Shown here in pieces: positions 8,568 to 16,360 of a stretch of DNA of 64,000 nucleotides. The number at the start of each line of letters is the position of its first letter. Position 1 is the first letter of the stretch. The notes under the pieces are model-generated. The model was not told where the DNA came from, did not search any database, and saw only the letters and a list, made by a program, of their open reading frames with translations. Made by a program: the position numbers and the translations under genes. Source of the DNA: Streptomyces sp. Je 1-332 (lineage in GTDB: Bacteria; Actinomycetota; Actinomycetes; Streptomycetales; Streptomycetaceae); the NCBI RefSeq assembly GCF_040730185.1, contig NZ_CP160402.1:7750001-7814000 (forward strand), in the 5' to 3' direction.

Positions 8568-8951
8568 TCACCTCGAACGCGCGGCGGCCGACGAGCCGAA
8601 CGCCCGGGACACATAACCGTCGAGGAGATCCCCGAACCCGTGAGGCGAACCGACTCCCGGAGCCTCGCTCACGACTTCCTCGTCTCCGCCGAGGCAGGCG
8701 AGAAAGTCAACGTCGGCCCAGCCGCCCCGGAACAGGACCACGGAGAGTTCAGAGCCCTGGGGCCCGGTGATGTGGATGCCGATGGAGTCCGGGGCCTCCA
8801 CCCGCGAACGGCTCTGCTCGAGCCGCTGCGGCCAGGCCGCGGCACCGTCCCGCCAGGTGAGTGGCCCTGCCACCAGGCCGACGGCGGTCCACTGCTGCCG
8901 ACGCGCTTCGAGCTGCGCCGCCGCCTGGTCGAGGTCGATGAGTTGCTCCAC
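8568..8951 (-). CDS. hypothetical protein, 127 aa
   Basis: Reverse frame from ATG 8951 with normal third-position GC and a long helical start (IDLDQAAAQLEARRQQW). The rest is mixed alpha/beta with IGIHITGPQGSELSVVLFRGGWADVDF, suggesting a small compact domain. No signal or membrane segment. It converges on the MmyB-like gene 10 bases away and is divergent from the SDR at 9121. Not recognised; small Streptomyces proteins of this size often belong to immunity-like families, which is only a guess. Confidence 0.55.
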   Translation of the reverse strand: MEQLIDLDQAAAQLEARRQQWTAVGLVAGPLTWRDGAAAWPQRLEQSRSRVEAPDSIGIHITGPQGSELSVVLFRGGWADVDFLACLGGDEEVVSEAPGVGSPHGFGDLLDGYVSRAFGSSAAARSR

Positions 8952-9120
8952 AAGGTGATCGTCCCTTACGCCGTACCGCTTCGTTCACCCCTTGCCCTAC
9001 CGGCCGGAGCGGGGAAGGCAGACAAGCAGGGGGTGTTGGCGGCGAGGTGTCCTGTGGGGGTTAATGGCGTGGTGGGTGTCGTCTGCTGCCGTGTGCCGGT
9101 GCGAGAGGCGGGAGTTGCCG

Positions 9121-10011
9121 GTGAGTTCTGAGTCTTCCGGGGCGTTCGGTTCAGAGGTGCCAGGGGATTCGGAGGGGCCCCTGGGGTCAGAAGGGGCGTT
9201 GGAGTCGCTGGAGTCGTCGTGGGCAGCCGATCTCACCGACGGCGTGGCTGCGGGACCCGGGCGGCGGTTCGTCGGCCGCTGCGTGGTCGTCAGCGGGGGA
9301 GCCCAGGGGATCGGCGCGGCGACGGCTCGACGGCTCGCGGCGGAAGGGGCCGGAGTCCTGATCGCCGATGTGGACGCCGACGAGGGCGAGCGCACCGCGC
9401 GTGCCATCCGGGACGGCGGCGGTCGCGCCGTCTTCCAGGCGTGTGACGTGGCGGAGGAAGAGGCGTGGGCGCGGGCGGTGGCGGCCGCCCGCGCCCGCTT
9501 CGGCCCGGTTTCCGGACTCCTCAGCAATGCCTACACGGTGCGCGGCGGCGCGGCCCACGTGATCGAACCGGCCGACTGGCACCGGCAGTTGTCGGTCATG
9601 CTGACCGGCGCGTTCCTCGGCGTACGGGCCTGCCTCGACGACCTGCGTGCCACGCGGGGCGCGGTCGTCCTGGTCTCGTCCGTGCACGCGGTCATGGGGC
9701 TGCCCGGACGTCCCGCCTACGCGGCGGCGAAGGCGGGCCTGACCGGACTGGCCCGCCAGCTGGCGGTGGAGTACGCACCCGGCGTTCGGGTCAACGCCCT
9801 CCTGCCCGGACCCATCCTGACCCGGGCCTGGGACGAGATCGGCGCGGAGGACCGGGCGCGCAGCGTCGAGCAGACCCCGGCGGGCCGCCTGGGCCGCCCG
9901 GACGAGGTCGCGGCGAGCGCGGCGTTCCTGCTGAGCGACGAGGCGTCCTTCGTCACCGGTGCCAGTCTTGTGGTGGACGGCGGATGGAGCGTGTACAAGT
10001 CCTCCGCCTGA
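9121..10011 (+). CDS. SDR family oxidoreductase, 296 aa
   Basis: GTG 9121 is chosen because GGGAG (9110-9114) lies 6 bases upstream; the open frame extends to 8992 without another ribosome site. A Ser/Gly/Glu-rich leader of about 40 residues precedes the Rossmann domain. Motifs: GGAQGIG near 60, catalytic Ser in VVLVSSVHAV, YAAAK near 205, and the C-terminal TGASLVVDGGW. The usual NNAG is replaced by SNAY. It sits 66 bases upstream of galactonate dehydratase, so a sugar or sugar-lactone dehydrogenase role feeding that enzyme is plausible, by analogy with other oxidative sugar pathways; not proven. Confidence 0.85.
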   Translation: MSSESSGAFGSEVPGDSEGPLGSEGALESLESSWAADLTDGVAAGPGRRFVGRCVVVSGGAQGIGAATARRLAAEGAGVLIADVDADEGERTARAIRDGGGRAVFQACDVAEEEAWARAVAAARARFGPVSGLLSNAYTVRGGAAHVIEPADWHRQLSVMLTGAFLGVRACLDDLRATRGAVVLVSSVHAVMGLPGRPAYAAAKAGLTGLARQLAVEYAPGVRVNALLPGPILTRAWDEIGAEDRARSVEQTPAGRLGRPDEVAASAAFLLSDEASFVTGASLVVDGGWSVYKSSA

Positions 10012-10077
10012 GCCGGCCCACCGGCACGCCGCCGAGCCCCGTACGCCAACTGTCGTGCTGCCCATGGAGGTTCACCT

Positions 10078-11223
10078 TTGAAGATCACCCGGGTTGAGAC
10101 GTTCGCGGTGCCGCCGCGCTGGCTGCTGTGCCGTGTGGAGACCGACGAGGGAGTGGTCGGGTGGGGCGAGCCGGTGGTCGAGGGGCGCGCGGCAACGGTG
10201 CGTACGGCCGTCGGCGAGCTGGCCGAACTCCTCATCGGCAAGGACCCCTCGGGCATCGAGGACCACTGGCAGGTGATGACGAAGGGGTCCTTCTACCGGG
10301 GTGGCCCGGTCCTCTCCAGCGCGGTCGCCGGTCTCGACCAAGCACTGTGGGACATCGCGGGCAAGCGGCTCGGCGTGCCGGTGCACGTACTGCTCGGCGG
10401 CCCGGTCCGCGAGCGGGTACGCGCCTACAGCTGGGTGGGCGGTGACAGCCCCGCCCACATCACCGAGCAGGTGACGGCACAGGTCGAGGCGGGTTTCACC
10501 GCGGTGAAGATGAACGCGAGCGGCCGCATGAACCCGCTGGCCACCGTCGCCGACATCGACGAGATCGTCACCCGCGCCACCGCGGCCCGCGAAGTCCTCG
10601 GCCCCGGACGGGACTTCGCACTCGACTTCCACGGCCGCTTCCACGCCGCGAACGCCCGCCGGCTGCTGCCCCACCTGGCCCCGCTCGCCCCCATGTTCGT
10701 CGAGGAACCGCTCCTGCCGGAGTACGGCCACCTGCTGCCCGCCCTGGTCGCGTCCTCACCGGTCCCGATCGCCACTGGCGAGCGCCTGTACTCACGACAG
10801 GACGTGCTGCCCGTCCTCGAGGCCGGCGTCGCGGTCCTCCAGCCCGATCTCTCCCACGCGGGCGGCATCTCCGAGGTGCGCCGCATCGCCTCCCTGGCCG
10901 AGACCTTCGACACCCTCATCGCCCCGCACTGCCCCCTGGGCCCCGTGGCGCTGGCCGCCAGCCTCCAGATCGCCGTCAGCGTCCCCAACTTCCTCATCCA
11001 GGAACAGTCGATCGGCATCCACTACAACACCGGCGCCGACGTCCTGTCCTACCTCGCCGACACCGAGGTGTTCCGCTTCCACCAGGGCCACCTCCTGCGC
11101 CCGACGGCACCCGGGCTCGGCATCGAGATCGACGAGACGGCCGTGCGCGCGGCCGACGACAGCGAGGCCGACTGGCACAACCCGGTGTGGCGGCACGAGG
11201 ACGGCTCGTTCGCCGAGTGGTGA
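10078..11223 (+). CDS. dgoD: D-galactonate dehydratase (enolase superfamily), 381 aa
   Basis: The TTG start at 10078 has GGAGG (10065-10069) 8 bases upstream and gives the DgoD-like N-terminus MKITRVETFAVPPRW. The enzyme dehydrates D-galactonate to 2-keto-3-deoxygalactonate. Metal and acid/base residues fall where E. coli DgoD has them: D183 and H185 (LDFHGRFH), E209 (VEEPLLPE), E235 (GERLYSR), and a C-terminal APHCPLGP histidine near 284. FYRGGPVLSSAVAGLDQALWDI is also characteristic. Length equals the family norm. It follows an SDR gene in a likely two-gene operon; no kinase, aldolase or transporter for the pathway is in the window. Related enolase-superfamily acid-sugar dehydratases are the main alternative. 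Confidence 0.87.
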   Translation: MKITRVETFAVPPRWLLCRVETDEGVVGWGEPVVEGRAATVRTAVGELAELLIGKDPSGIEDHWQVMTKGSFYRGGPVLSSAVAGLDQALWDIAGKRLGVPVHVLLGGPVRERVRAYSWVGGDSPAHITEQVTAQVEAGFTAVKMNASGRMNPLATVADIDEIVTRATAAREVLGPGRDFALDFHGRFHAANARRLLPHLAPLAPMFVEEPLLPEYGHLLPALVASSPVPIATGERLYSRQDVLPVLEAGVAVLQPDLSHAGGISEVRRIASLAETFDTLIAPHCPLGPVALAASLQIAVSVPNFLIQEQSIGIHYNTGADVLSYLADTEVFRFHQGHLLRPTAPGLGIEIDETAVRAADDSEADWHNPVWRHEDGSFAEW

Positions 11224-11250
11224 GAGCGCAAAGCCCGCCGTTGTCGGCCT

Positions 11251-11703
11251 CTACAGAGGCAGGGCGCGCTCGTTCACCACGTGCTTCATGACGAGCGTGG
11301 AGCTCAGGCGCTGGACCCCGGGCAGGGTGGCGAGCTTGTCGTCGTACAGCCGCTGGAAGGCGGGCAGGTCCTTGGTGACGATGCGTACGAGATAGTCGGG
11401 GTCTCCGAAGAGGCGCTCCGCCTGCAAGATCTCGGGGATCTCGGTGAGGGCGTGCTCGAAGGCGGAGACGGTGTCACGGTCCTCCTGGCGCATGGTGACG
11501 AAGACCAGAGCCTCGAAGCTCAGCCCCACGGCGCGCGCGTCCAGGATCGCGCGGTAGCCGCGGACGGCGCCGCTCCGTTCGAGTTCGCGCAGTCGGCGGT
11601 GGCACGGGGAGAGGCTCAGCCGTACGCGCGCCGCCAGCTCCGTGACCGTCAGACGGCCATCCTCCTGGAGCTCGGCAAGAATCTTCCGGTCCACATCATC
11701 CAT
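11251..11703 (-). CDS. Lrp/AsnC family transcriptional regulator, 150 aa
   Basis: ATG at 11701-11703 gives the canonical start MDDVDRKILAELQEDGRLT. An AsnC-type HTH (residues about 5-60) is followed by an RAM ligand-binding domain (FVTMRQEDRDTVSAFEHAL, GDPDYLVRIVTKD). Length is typical. It is divergent from a LysE-type exporter, the classical arrangement in which the amino acid effector activates export through the Lrp protein. The AT-rich spacer (11704-11814) is the expected binding region. Confidence 0.93.
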   Translation of the reverse strand: MDDVDRKILAELQEDGRLTVTELAARVRLSLSPCHRRLRELERSGAVRGYRAILDARAVGLSFEALVFVTMRQEDRDTVSAFEHALTEIPEILQAERLFGDPDYLVRIVTKDLPAFQRLYDDKLATLPGVQRLSSTLVMKHVVNERALPL

Positions 11704-11814
11704 GGGGAAGATTCTGCCACTGAGGCTGTCTGAGCTGGCAATACTTGGAAACACTTTTGGCCTATTCGGAACTAATCTCCTACTCAGAACCTGTTCGAGA
11801 GGGAGAAGTACGTC

Positions 11815-12433
11815 GTGGCCGTCAGTTATCACCGCCTTCTGGACGGTCTCAGTCCTGCTCATCCTCGTGCCGGGTGCGGACTGGGCCTACGCGATCAATG
11901 CGGGGCTCCGCGATCGGTCCGTGGTCCCGGCCGTGAGTGGCCTGCTGCTCGGCTACCTCGCGCTGACCGCCGTGGTCGCCGCCGGCGTGGCCGCGGTGGT
12001 GACGCGGACGCCGTCCGTCCTCACCGCCCTGACGGTCCTAGGCGCCCTCTACCTGGTGTGGCTCGGAGCCACGACACTCGCCCGGCCCGCAGCCGCCGGG
12101 ACGTCACCCCAGGAGCCAGACGGCGAAGCGGCGGGGGCCCGGGTCCTCAAGGGCGCGGGGATCAGTGGCCTCAACCCCAAGGCGCTGCTGCTGTTCCTGG
12201 CTCTGCTGCCGCAGTTCACCGCCCCGCACGGCAGCTGGCCGCTGGCGGCCCAGATCGGCACGCTCGGCCTGGTCCACACGCTCAGCTGCGCCGCGATCTA
12301 CCTGACCGTGGGCGTCCTCGCGCGCACCATCCTGCGGGCACGCCCCAAGGCCGCGCGCGCCGTCACCCGCGTCTCGGGCGCCGCCATGATTTTGATCGGC
12401 GTACTCCTCCTCGCGGAACGCCTCGCGGCCTGA
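11815..12433 (+). CDS. LysE family translocator, frame disrupted at its 5-prime end
   Basis: A LysE/RhtB exporter frame begins SVITAFWTVSVLLILVPGADWAYAI and continues through about six hydrophobic segments with GLNPKALLLFLALLPQF near residue 125 to the stop at 12433. The only well-placed start is GTG 11815 behind GGGAG, but it is in another frame: removing A11824 would give MAVVITAFWTVS, the usual family N-terminus. In-frame starts are otherwise only ATG 11642 or 11702, which overlap the divergent Lrp gene and add an odd hydrophilic leader. So either a one-base insertion (mutation or sequencing error) or an unusual start. Role: efflux of amino acids, controlled by the adjacent Lrp protein. 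Confidence 0.75.
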
Positions 12434-12450
12434 GCGCAAACGGAGGGGGG

Positions 12451-12490
12451 CTGAGGCGCACACGACACGCCTGAGGCGCACACGTCACGC
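12451..12490 (+). repeat. 20-base tandem duplication
   Basis: CTGAGGCGCACACGACACGC at 12451-12470 is repeated at 12471-12490 with a single change. It lies between convergent genes and covers the last codons and stop of the downstream acetyltransferase (stop at 12485-12487). Confidence 0.9.
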
Positions 12491-13042
12491 GGTGCCCTGC
12501 TCGCCCCGCCACTCGTGTGCGAGCAGGGACCAGATCTCCATGTCATGGCGGACGCCCTTGTACAGCGACTGCTCGCGCAGGGTGCCGTCCAGGTGCATGC
12601 CCATGCGCTGGGCGACGGCTCGGCTGCGGGCGTTCCCCGTGCTGTTCCACCACTCGACGCGGTGCATGCCGCGCTCGCCGAACGCATACGCGATCAGGTG
12701 CCGCACCGAGGCGCTGATCAGACCGTGGCCCTCGCCCGCCGGCTCGGCCCACACGCCGATCTCGCAGTTGCCCCTCTCGGCATCGAAACGCACGAACATC
12801 ACGCCACCGACCAGGACGCCGTCCCGCCAGATCCCGTAGATCCGCCCGGCATCGGCGGCCTGCTTGTCCGCGTAGCTCTGGAGGGTGGCGCGGGCGGAGT
12901 CCAGGTCGGTGGAGCGTGAGGCCCAGGGGATCCACGGGTCGGTGTTGGCGCGAGCCCGGTCGATGTGGGCCAGGAACTCGGCGTCCTGCCAGGGCTCCAG
13001 CACGCGGAGCTCGGCAGTCTCGGTCAGCGGTATGGCGTACAT
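12485..13042 (-). CDS. GNAT family N-acetyltransferase (RimJ/RimL-like), 185 aa
   Basis: ATG 13042. The sequence has the RimL-type pattern: ELRVLEPWQDAEFLAHIDRAR at the N-terminus, GRIYGIWRDGVLVGGVMFVRFD, CEIGVWAEPAGEGHGLISASVRHLIAYAF and VEWWNSTGNARSRAVAQRMGM. These enzymes acetylate protein N-termini or small molecules; the acceptor is unknown. Divergent from a TetR regulator at 13141, whose operator candidate lies between them, so the acetyltransferase may be its target. Confidence 0.92.
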   Translation of the reverse strand: MYAIPLTETAELRVLEPWQDAEFLAHIDRARANTDPWIPWASRSTDLDSARATLQSYADKQAADAGRIYGIWRDGVLVGGVMFVRFDAERGNCEIGVWAEPAGEGHGLISASVRHLIAYAFGERGMHRVEWWNSTGNARSRAVAQRMGMHLDGTLREQSLYKGVRHDMEIWSLLAHEWRGEQGTA

Positions 13043-13104
13043 GACTGGTCCTATGCGGTTGTCCGGCTGGGCGCGCGGGCGGGTGCCCCGATGTCGTGCA
13101 CCAG

Positions 13105-13130
13105 GTACGTAACGAACGTTGGGTATGTAC
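13105..13130 (+). promoter_or_regulatory. candidate TetR operator
   Basis: GTACGTA (13105-13111) and TATGTAC (13124-13130) form an imperfect inverted repeat, and AACG-AA-CGTT at 13111-13120 forms a smaller perfect one nested within it. It sits 11 bases before the TetR start and 63 bases from the divergent acetyltransferase start, as expected for an autoregulated divergent pair. Confidence 0.5.
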
Positions 13131-13140
13131 TCTAACGGCC

Positions 13141-13770
13141 ATGACGCCGCCCGCCCGTACCGACCATGACGCCCGTAGGACCGAGGTCTCCCAGGCCGTG
13201 TGGCGGGTCCTCGCCTCCCATGGTTTCGGCGGCCTCACCCTGCGTGCCGTCGCCGCGGAGATGGGGGCCACCACCGGCCTGCTCACGCACTACTTCCCCA
13301 GCAAGCGCGCGCTCCTGAAGCACGCCCTCGAGGTGCTCGACCGGCACTCGGCAGACCGCCCCCGCCCGGCGGCGGAACGGGCCGGTGAGGCGTCCGGTCT
13401 GGTGATGCTGCGGGCGACGCTGCTCGACATCCTCCCGCTGGACCCGGAGAGCGCCGCAAGCAACCGCATCTGGGTGGCTTCCTGGGACGTGGCGCTCGCC
13501 GATCCGGAGCTGGCTCAAGAGCATGCCGAGCGCTACCGCCGTGCACGCGAGCGGATGGCCCAACACATCGCGCGGGCCCAGGAGTTGGGCGAACTGCCGC
13601 TCGGCCCGCGGCCTGATGACACCGCCGCGGCTGCACAGAGCTTTGTACTCGGCCTGGTCGTCCAAGCACTGTTCGCGCCCCGGGAGTTCCCTGCCGAGCG
13701 GCAGATCGCGCTGGTCGACGGCTATGTGGCGCGGCTGGGCGACGGACGCCTCGGAGAAGCGCCGGGGTGA
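13141..13770 (+). CDS. TetR/AcrR family transcriptional regulator, 209 aa
   Basis: ATG 13141 (MTPPARTDHDARR) is preferred to upstream in-frame starts that would overlap the palindromic operator. The HTH is clear: VSQAVWRVLASHGFGGLTLRAVAAEMG then TGLLTHYFPSKRALL (residues about 15-60). The C-terminal ligand domain is of the BetI/TetR_C_6 type (SNRIWVASWDVALADPELAQEH). Probably represses itself and the divergent acetyltransferase. Ligand unknown. Confidence 0.92.
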   Translation: MTPPARTDHDARRTEVSQAVWRVLASHGFGGLTLRAVAAEMGATTGLLTHYFPSKRALLKHALEVLDRHSADRPRPAAERAGEASGLVMLRATLLDILPLDPESAASNRIWVASWDVALADPELAQEHAERYRRARERMAQHIARAQELGELPLGPRPDDTAAAAQSFVLGLVVQALFAPREFPAERQIALVDGYVARLGDGRLGEAPG

Positions 13771-13810
13771 TGGGAAGCCCCGGAGTGAACCGGGCGGCTC
13801 GTCGCGCCGG

Positions 13811-14455
13811 TCACCGCTGCATCCTCGGGTCGTGCGTCGGGTCGGCGTACATGGGCGGGCAGCCTCGCTCGACAGCCTCGGGGCGTAATTCGTAGTGCCA
13901 GGATTCGTTCCGGTAGATCTGGCACAGGCCGTAGCCCGCACCGCGTGCGGACAGCCACGCCGTGGCGGCGGAGTGTCCGATGTCGATCGCGTCCCCCGAC
14001 ACATGGGGAGAGGTGTCCGGCGTGGCCACCCACCGGGCGGCCTTCTCCTTCGAGCCGTACGTCGAGACGGCCTCGCGAAGCAGTTGATCCTGGTACTCCG
14101 GGGAACGCCAGCCACTGTTGACGTAGAACGTGACCTTGTCGTCCGCGGCGTCCTTCGCGGCCCGGCGGAGGGCGGCGAGCAGGTCGGGGTCGAGTTCGGC
14201 CACGGCCGGCGTCTCGTCGTCGAAGACCGTCACGCCGTCGGGGACGACGCCACTCGCCGCGCCCAGTGACATCGAGGCCGAAGCGGATGAGGACTGCGAT
14301 GCCTGGCAGCCGACGACGCCCATGAGCGTCGCGCCGCCGATCGCGAGGGCGGCGATGACGGCCGACCGGCCTCGGCGTGCGAAGACGGTCGACCGGCCTC
14401 GGCGTGCTGACGTATCCGCCGTCTCTGCTGTTCGTGCTGGTTCGTTGTAGGTCAT
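13811..14455 (-). CDS. VanY-like D-alanyl-D-alanine carboxypeptidase (M15B), lipoprotein, 214 aa
   Basis: ATG 14455 is chosen; a TTG at 14467 is possible but has no better ribosome site. After an Arg-rich leader carrying a duplicated ARRGRS motif, a hydrophobic segment ends in a lipobox-like VVGC near residue 50. The M15 zinc site is intact: SPHVSGDAID (His and Asp ligands, near 165) and ESWHYEL (His ligand, near 200), with NSGWRSPEYQDQLL before them. These enzymes trim D-Ala from peptidoglycan precursors outside the membrane. It is divergent from a VanR/VanS-like pair at 14542 and likely controlled by it. Confidence 0.85.
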   Translation of the reverse strand: MTYNEPARTAETADTSARRGRSTVFARRGRSAVIAALAIGGATLMGVVGCQASQSSSASASMSLGAASGVVPDGVTVFDDETPAVAELDPDLLAALRRAAKDAADDKVTFYVNSGWRSPEYQDQLLREAVSTYGSKEKAARWVATPDTSPHVSGDAIDIGHSAATAWLSARGAGYGLCQIYRNESWHYELRPEAVERGCPPMYADPTHDPRMQR

Positions 14456-14488
14456 GTCCGCAGTCAAGGCAGCGCGGTGTTGCCGGCC

Positions 14489-14520
14489 CGTATGCGGTTT
14501 TCGATATGCCGACGATATGC
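14489..14520 (+). promoter_or_regulatory. direct repeats, candidate response-regulator box
   Basis: CGATATGC occurs at 14502-14509 and 14513-14520 (11-base period), with a related CGTATGC starting at 14489. The array lies between the divergent carboxypeptidase and response-regulator genes. Tandem sites about 11 bases apart are typical for OmpR/VanR-type regulators. Confidence 0.5.
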
Positions 14521-14541
14521 GCCGACTCGTAGCCTCGGAGC

Positions 14542-15237
14542 ATGCGAGTGCTGATCGTCGAGGACGAGCCCTACATGGCGGAGGCCATCCGTGACGGCCT
14601 GCGCCTGGAAGCGATCGCGGCCGACATCGCGGGGGACGGCGACACAGCTCTGGAGCTGCTGAGCGTCCATGCCTACGACATCGCCGTCCTGGACCGGGAC
14701 ATCCCCGGGCCCTCCGGTGACGAGGTCGCCAGAAGCATCGTCGGCTCCGGCAGCGGAATGCCGATCCTCATGCTCACCGCCGCCGACCGTCTCGACGACA
14801 AGGCCACCGGGTTCGAACTCGGCGCGGACGACTACCTCACGAAGCCGTTCGAGCTCCAGGAACTCGTGCTCAGGCTCAGGGCACTCGACCGCAGGCGTGC
14901 GCACAACAGGCCACCCGTGCGGGAGATCTCGGGGCTGCGGCTCGACCCGTTCCGCCGCGAGGTCTACCGCGACGGCCTCTACGTCGCGTTGACCAGGAAG
15001 CAGTTCGCCGTGCTCGAAGTGCTGGTCGCCGCCGAGGGCGGGGTCGTCAGCGCCGAGGAGCTTCTGGAGCGGGCCTGGGACGAGAACGCGGACCCGTTCA
15101 CCAACGCCGTACGCATCACGGTCTCGGCGCTGCGCAAGCGGCTCGGCGAGCCGTGGCTCATCGCCACGGTGCCCGGGGCCGGATACCGCATCGGCACTCA
15201 GCCGGAGCGCGGACGTGAGGGAGCGGAGCATGGATAG
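14542..15237 (+). CDS. OmpR/VanR-type response regulator, 231 aa
   Basis: Receiver domain with acidic pair E7/D8, phosphoacceptor D51 (AVLDRDIPG), T79 and K101 (LTKPF); winged-helix effector domain from about residue 130 (LTRKQFAVLEVL, RITVSALRKRLG, VPGAGYRIG). ATG 14542 follows GGAG by only one base, so GTG 14548 may be the true start. The last eight bases overlap the start of the kinase gene. Closest recognisable class is the VanR/CseB-like envelope regulators of actinomycetes, fitting the neighbouring cell-wall genes. Confidence 0.93.
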   Translation: MRVLIVEDEPYMAEAIRDGLRLEAIAADIAGDGDTALELLSVHAYDIAVLDRDIPGPSGDEVARSIVGSGSGMPILMLTAADRLDDKATGFELGADDYLTKPFELQELVLRLRALDRRRAHNRPPVREISGLRLDPFRREVYRDGLYVALTRKQFAVLEVLVAAEGGVVSAEELLERAWDENADPFTNAVRITVSALRKRLGEPWLIATVPGAGYRIGTQPERGREGAEHG

Positions 15238-16360
15238 GACGCCCGGGTTGAGCGTGCGCTTCAAGCTCACCCTCAGCTACGCCGGCTTCCTCATGCTGGC
15301 CGGTGGTCTGCTGCTCGCGGCGGTGTGGATGTTCCTCCTTCGATACGTCCCTGATCGCGCGATGCTCTACGACCCCGATGTCAGACCACACGGGGTCTTT
15401 CCCGTACGGTCCGTTCTTCTGGACGTCTTCGTTCCGAGAGCGGCCGCCGTCATGGCGTTCTTGCTGGTGTTCGGCCTCGTGGGCGGGTGGATCCTGGCCG
15501 GCCGGATGCTCGCACCGCTGACCCGGATCACCGATGCCACCGGCATGGCCACCAAGGGGAAGCTCTCCCACCGGATCCGGCTGCCCGGCCGCAGGGACGA
15601 GTTCCGGGAACTCGCCGACGCCTTCGACATGATGCTCGAAAAGCTGGAGGCGCACGTCGCGGAACAGCGGAGGTTCGCGGCCAACGCCTCGCACGAACTG
15701 CGCACCCCCCTGGCGATCTCACAGGCGCTGCTCGACGTGGCGCGCACCGATCCGACACAGGATCTCAGTGAGACCGTCGAGCGGCTGCACGCCGTCAACG
15801 CCCGGGCCATCGACCTCACCGAGGCGCTGCTCGTGCTCAGCCGCGCCGACCAGACGTCGTACGCGCCGGAGCCCGTCGACCTGTCCCTGCTCGCGGAAGA
15901 GGCCACCGAGACGCTGCTGCCGCTCGCCGAGCGGCGCGGTGTCACCATCGAGACCTCCGGCGACAACGCCCCGGCCTTCGGATCGGCGGCGCTCCTGCTG
16001 CAGTTGACGACGAACCTCGTGCACAACGCGATCGTGCACAACCTGCCCGAGAAGGGCACGGTGCGGGTCGAGACCGACGCCGGCCCCGAGAGCGTGGTGC
16101 TCACGGTCGAGAACAGCGGCGAGAAGCTCTCCCCGCGTCTGGTCTCGACTCTCACCGAGCCCTTCCGGCGCGGCGCCGAACGCATTCACGGCGACCACGA
16201 GCACGAGGGTGTCGGCCTCGGTCTGGCCATCGTCAAGCGGATCACCGAAGTGCACGAAGGCACCCTCACCATCTCCCCCCGTCCGGCGGGAGGCCTCCGT
16301 ATCTGCGTTCAACTGCCCGCACCGCCAGCACATTTCACCAAGAGGACGTCCGACCAGTGA
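15230..16360 (+). CDS. sensor histidine kinase (VanS-like), 376 aa
   Basis: ATG 15230 behind GGGAGCGG overlaps the response-regulator stop by eight bases, so translation is coupled. Two membrane spans (about residues 13-36 and 68-90) enclose a short extracytoplasmic loop of about 35 residues. HAMP follows (LAPLTRITDATGMATKG), then the H-box ASHELRTPLAIS near 147, N-box (TTNLVHNAIVHN) and G-box (HEGVGLGLAIVKRI). The small sensor loop resembles VanS-type intramembrane or cell-wall-sensing kinases. Its stop overlaps the next gene by four bases. Confidence 0.93.
   Translation: MDRTPGLSVRFKLTLSYAGFLMLAGGLLLAAVWMFLLRYVPDRAMLYDPDVRPHGVFPVRSVLLDVFVPRAAAVMAFLLVFGLVGGWILAGRMLAPLTRITDATGMATKGKLSHRIRLPGRRDEFRELADAFDMMLEKLEAHVAEQRRFAANASHELRTPLAISQALLDVARTDPTQDLSETVERLHAVNARAIDLTEALLVLSRADQTSYAPEPVDLSLLAEEATETLLPLAERRGVTIETSGDNAPAFGSAALLLQLTTNLVHNAIVHNLPEKGTVRVETDAGPESVVLTVENSGEKLSPRLVSTLTEPFRRGAERIHGDHEHEGVGLGLAIVKRITEVHEGTLTISPRPAGGLRICVQLPAPPAHFTKRTSDQ

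Noticed and set aside
11815..12474. 219-residue frame starting from the good GTG at 11815
   Set aside because: Beyond the first codons it is Arg/Pro-rich shadow sequence; the membrane protein is in another frame.
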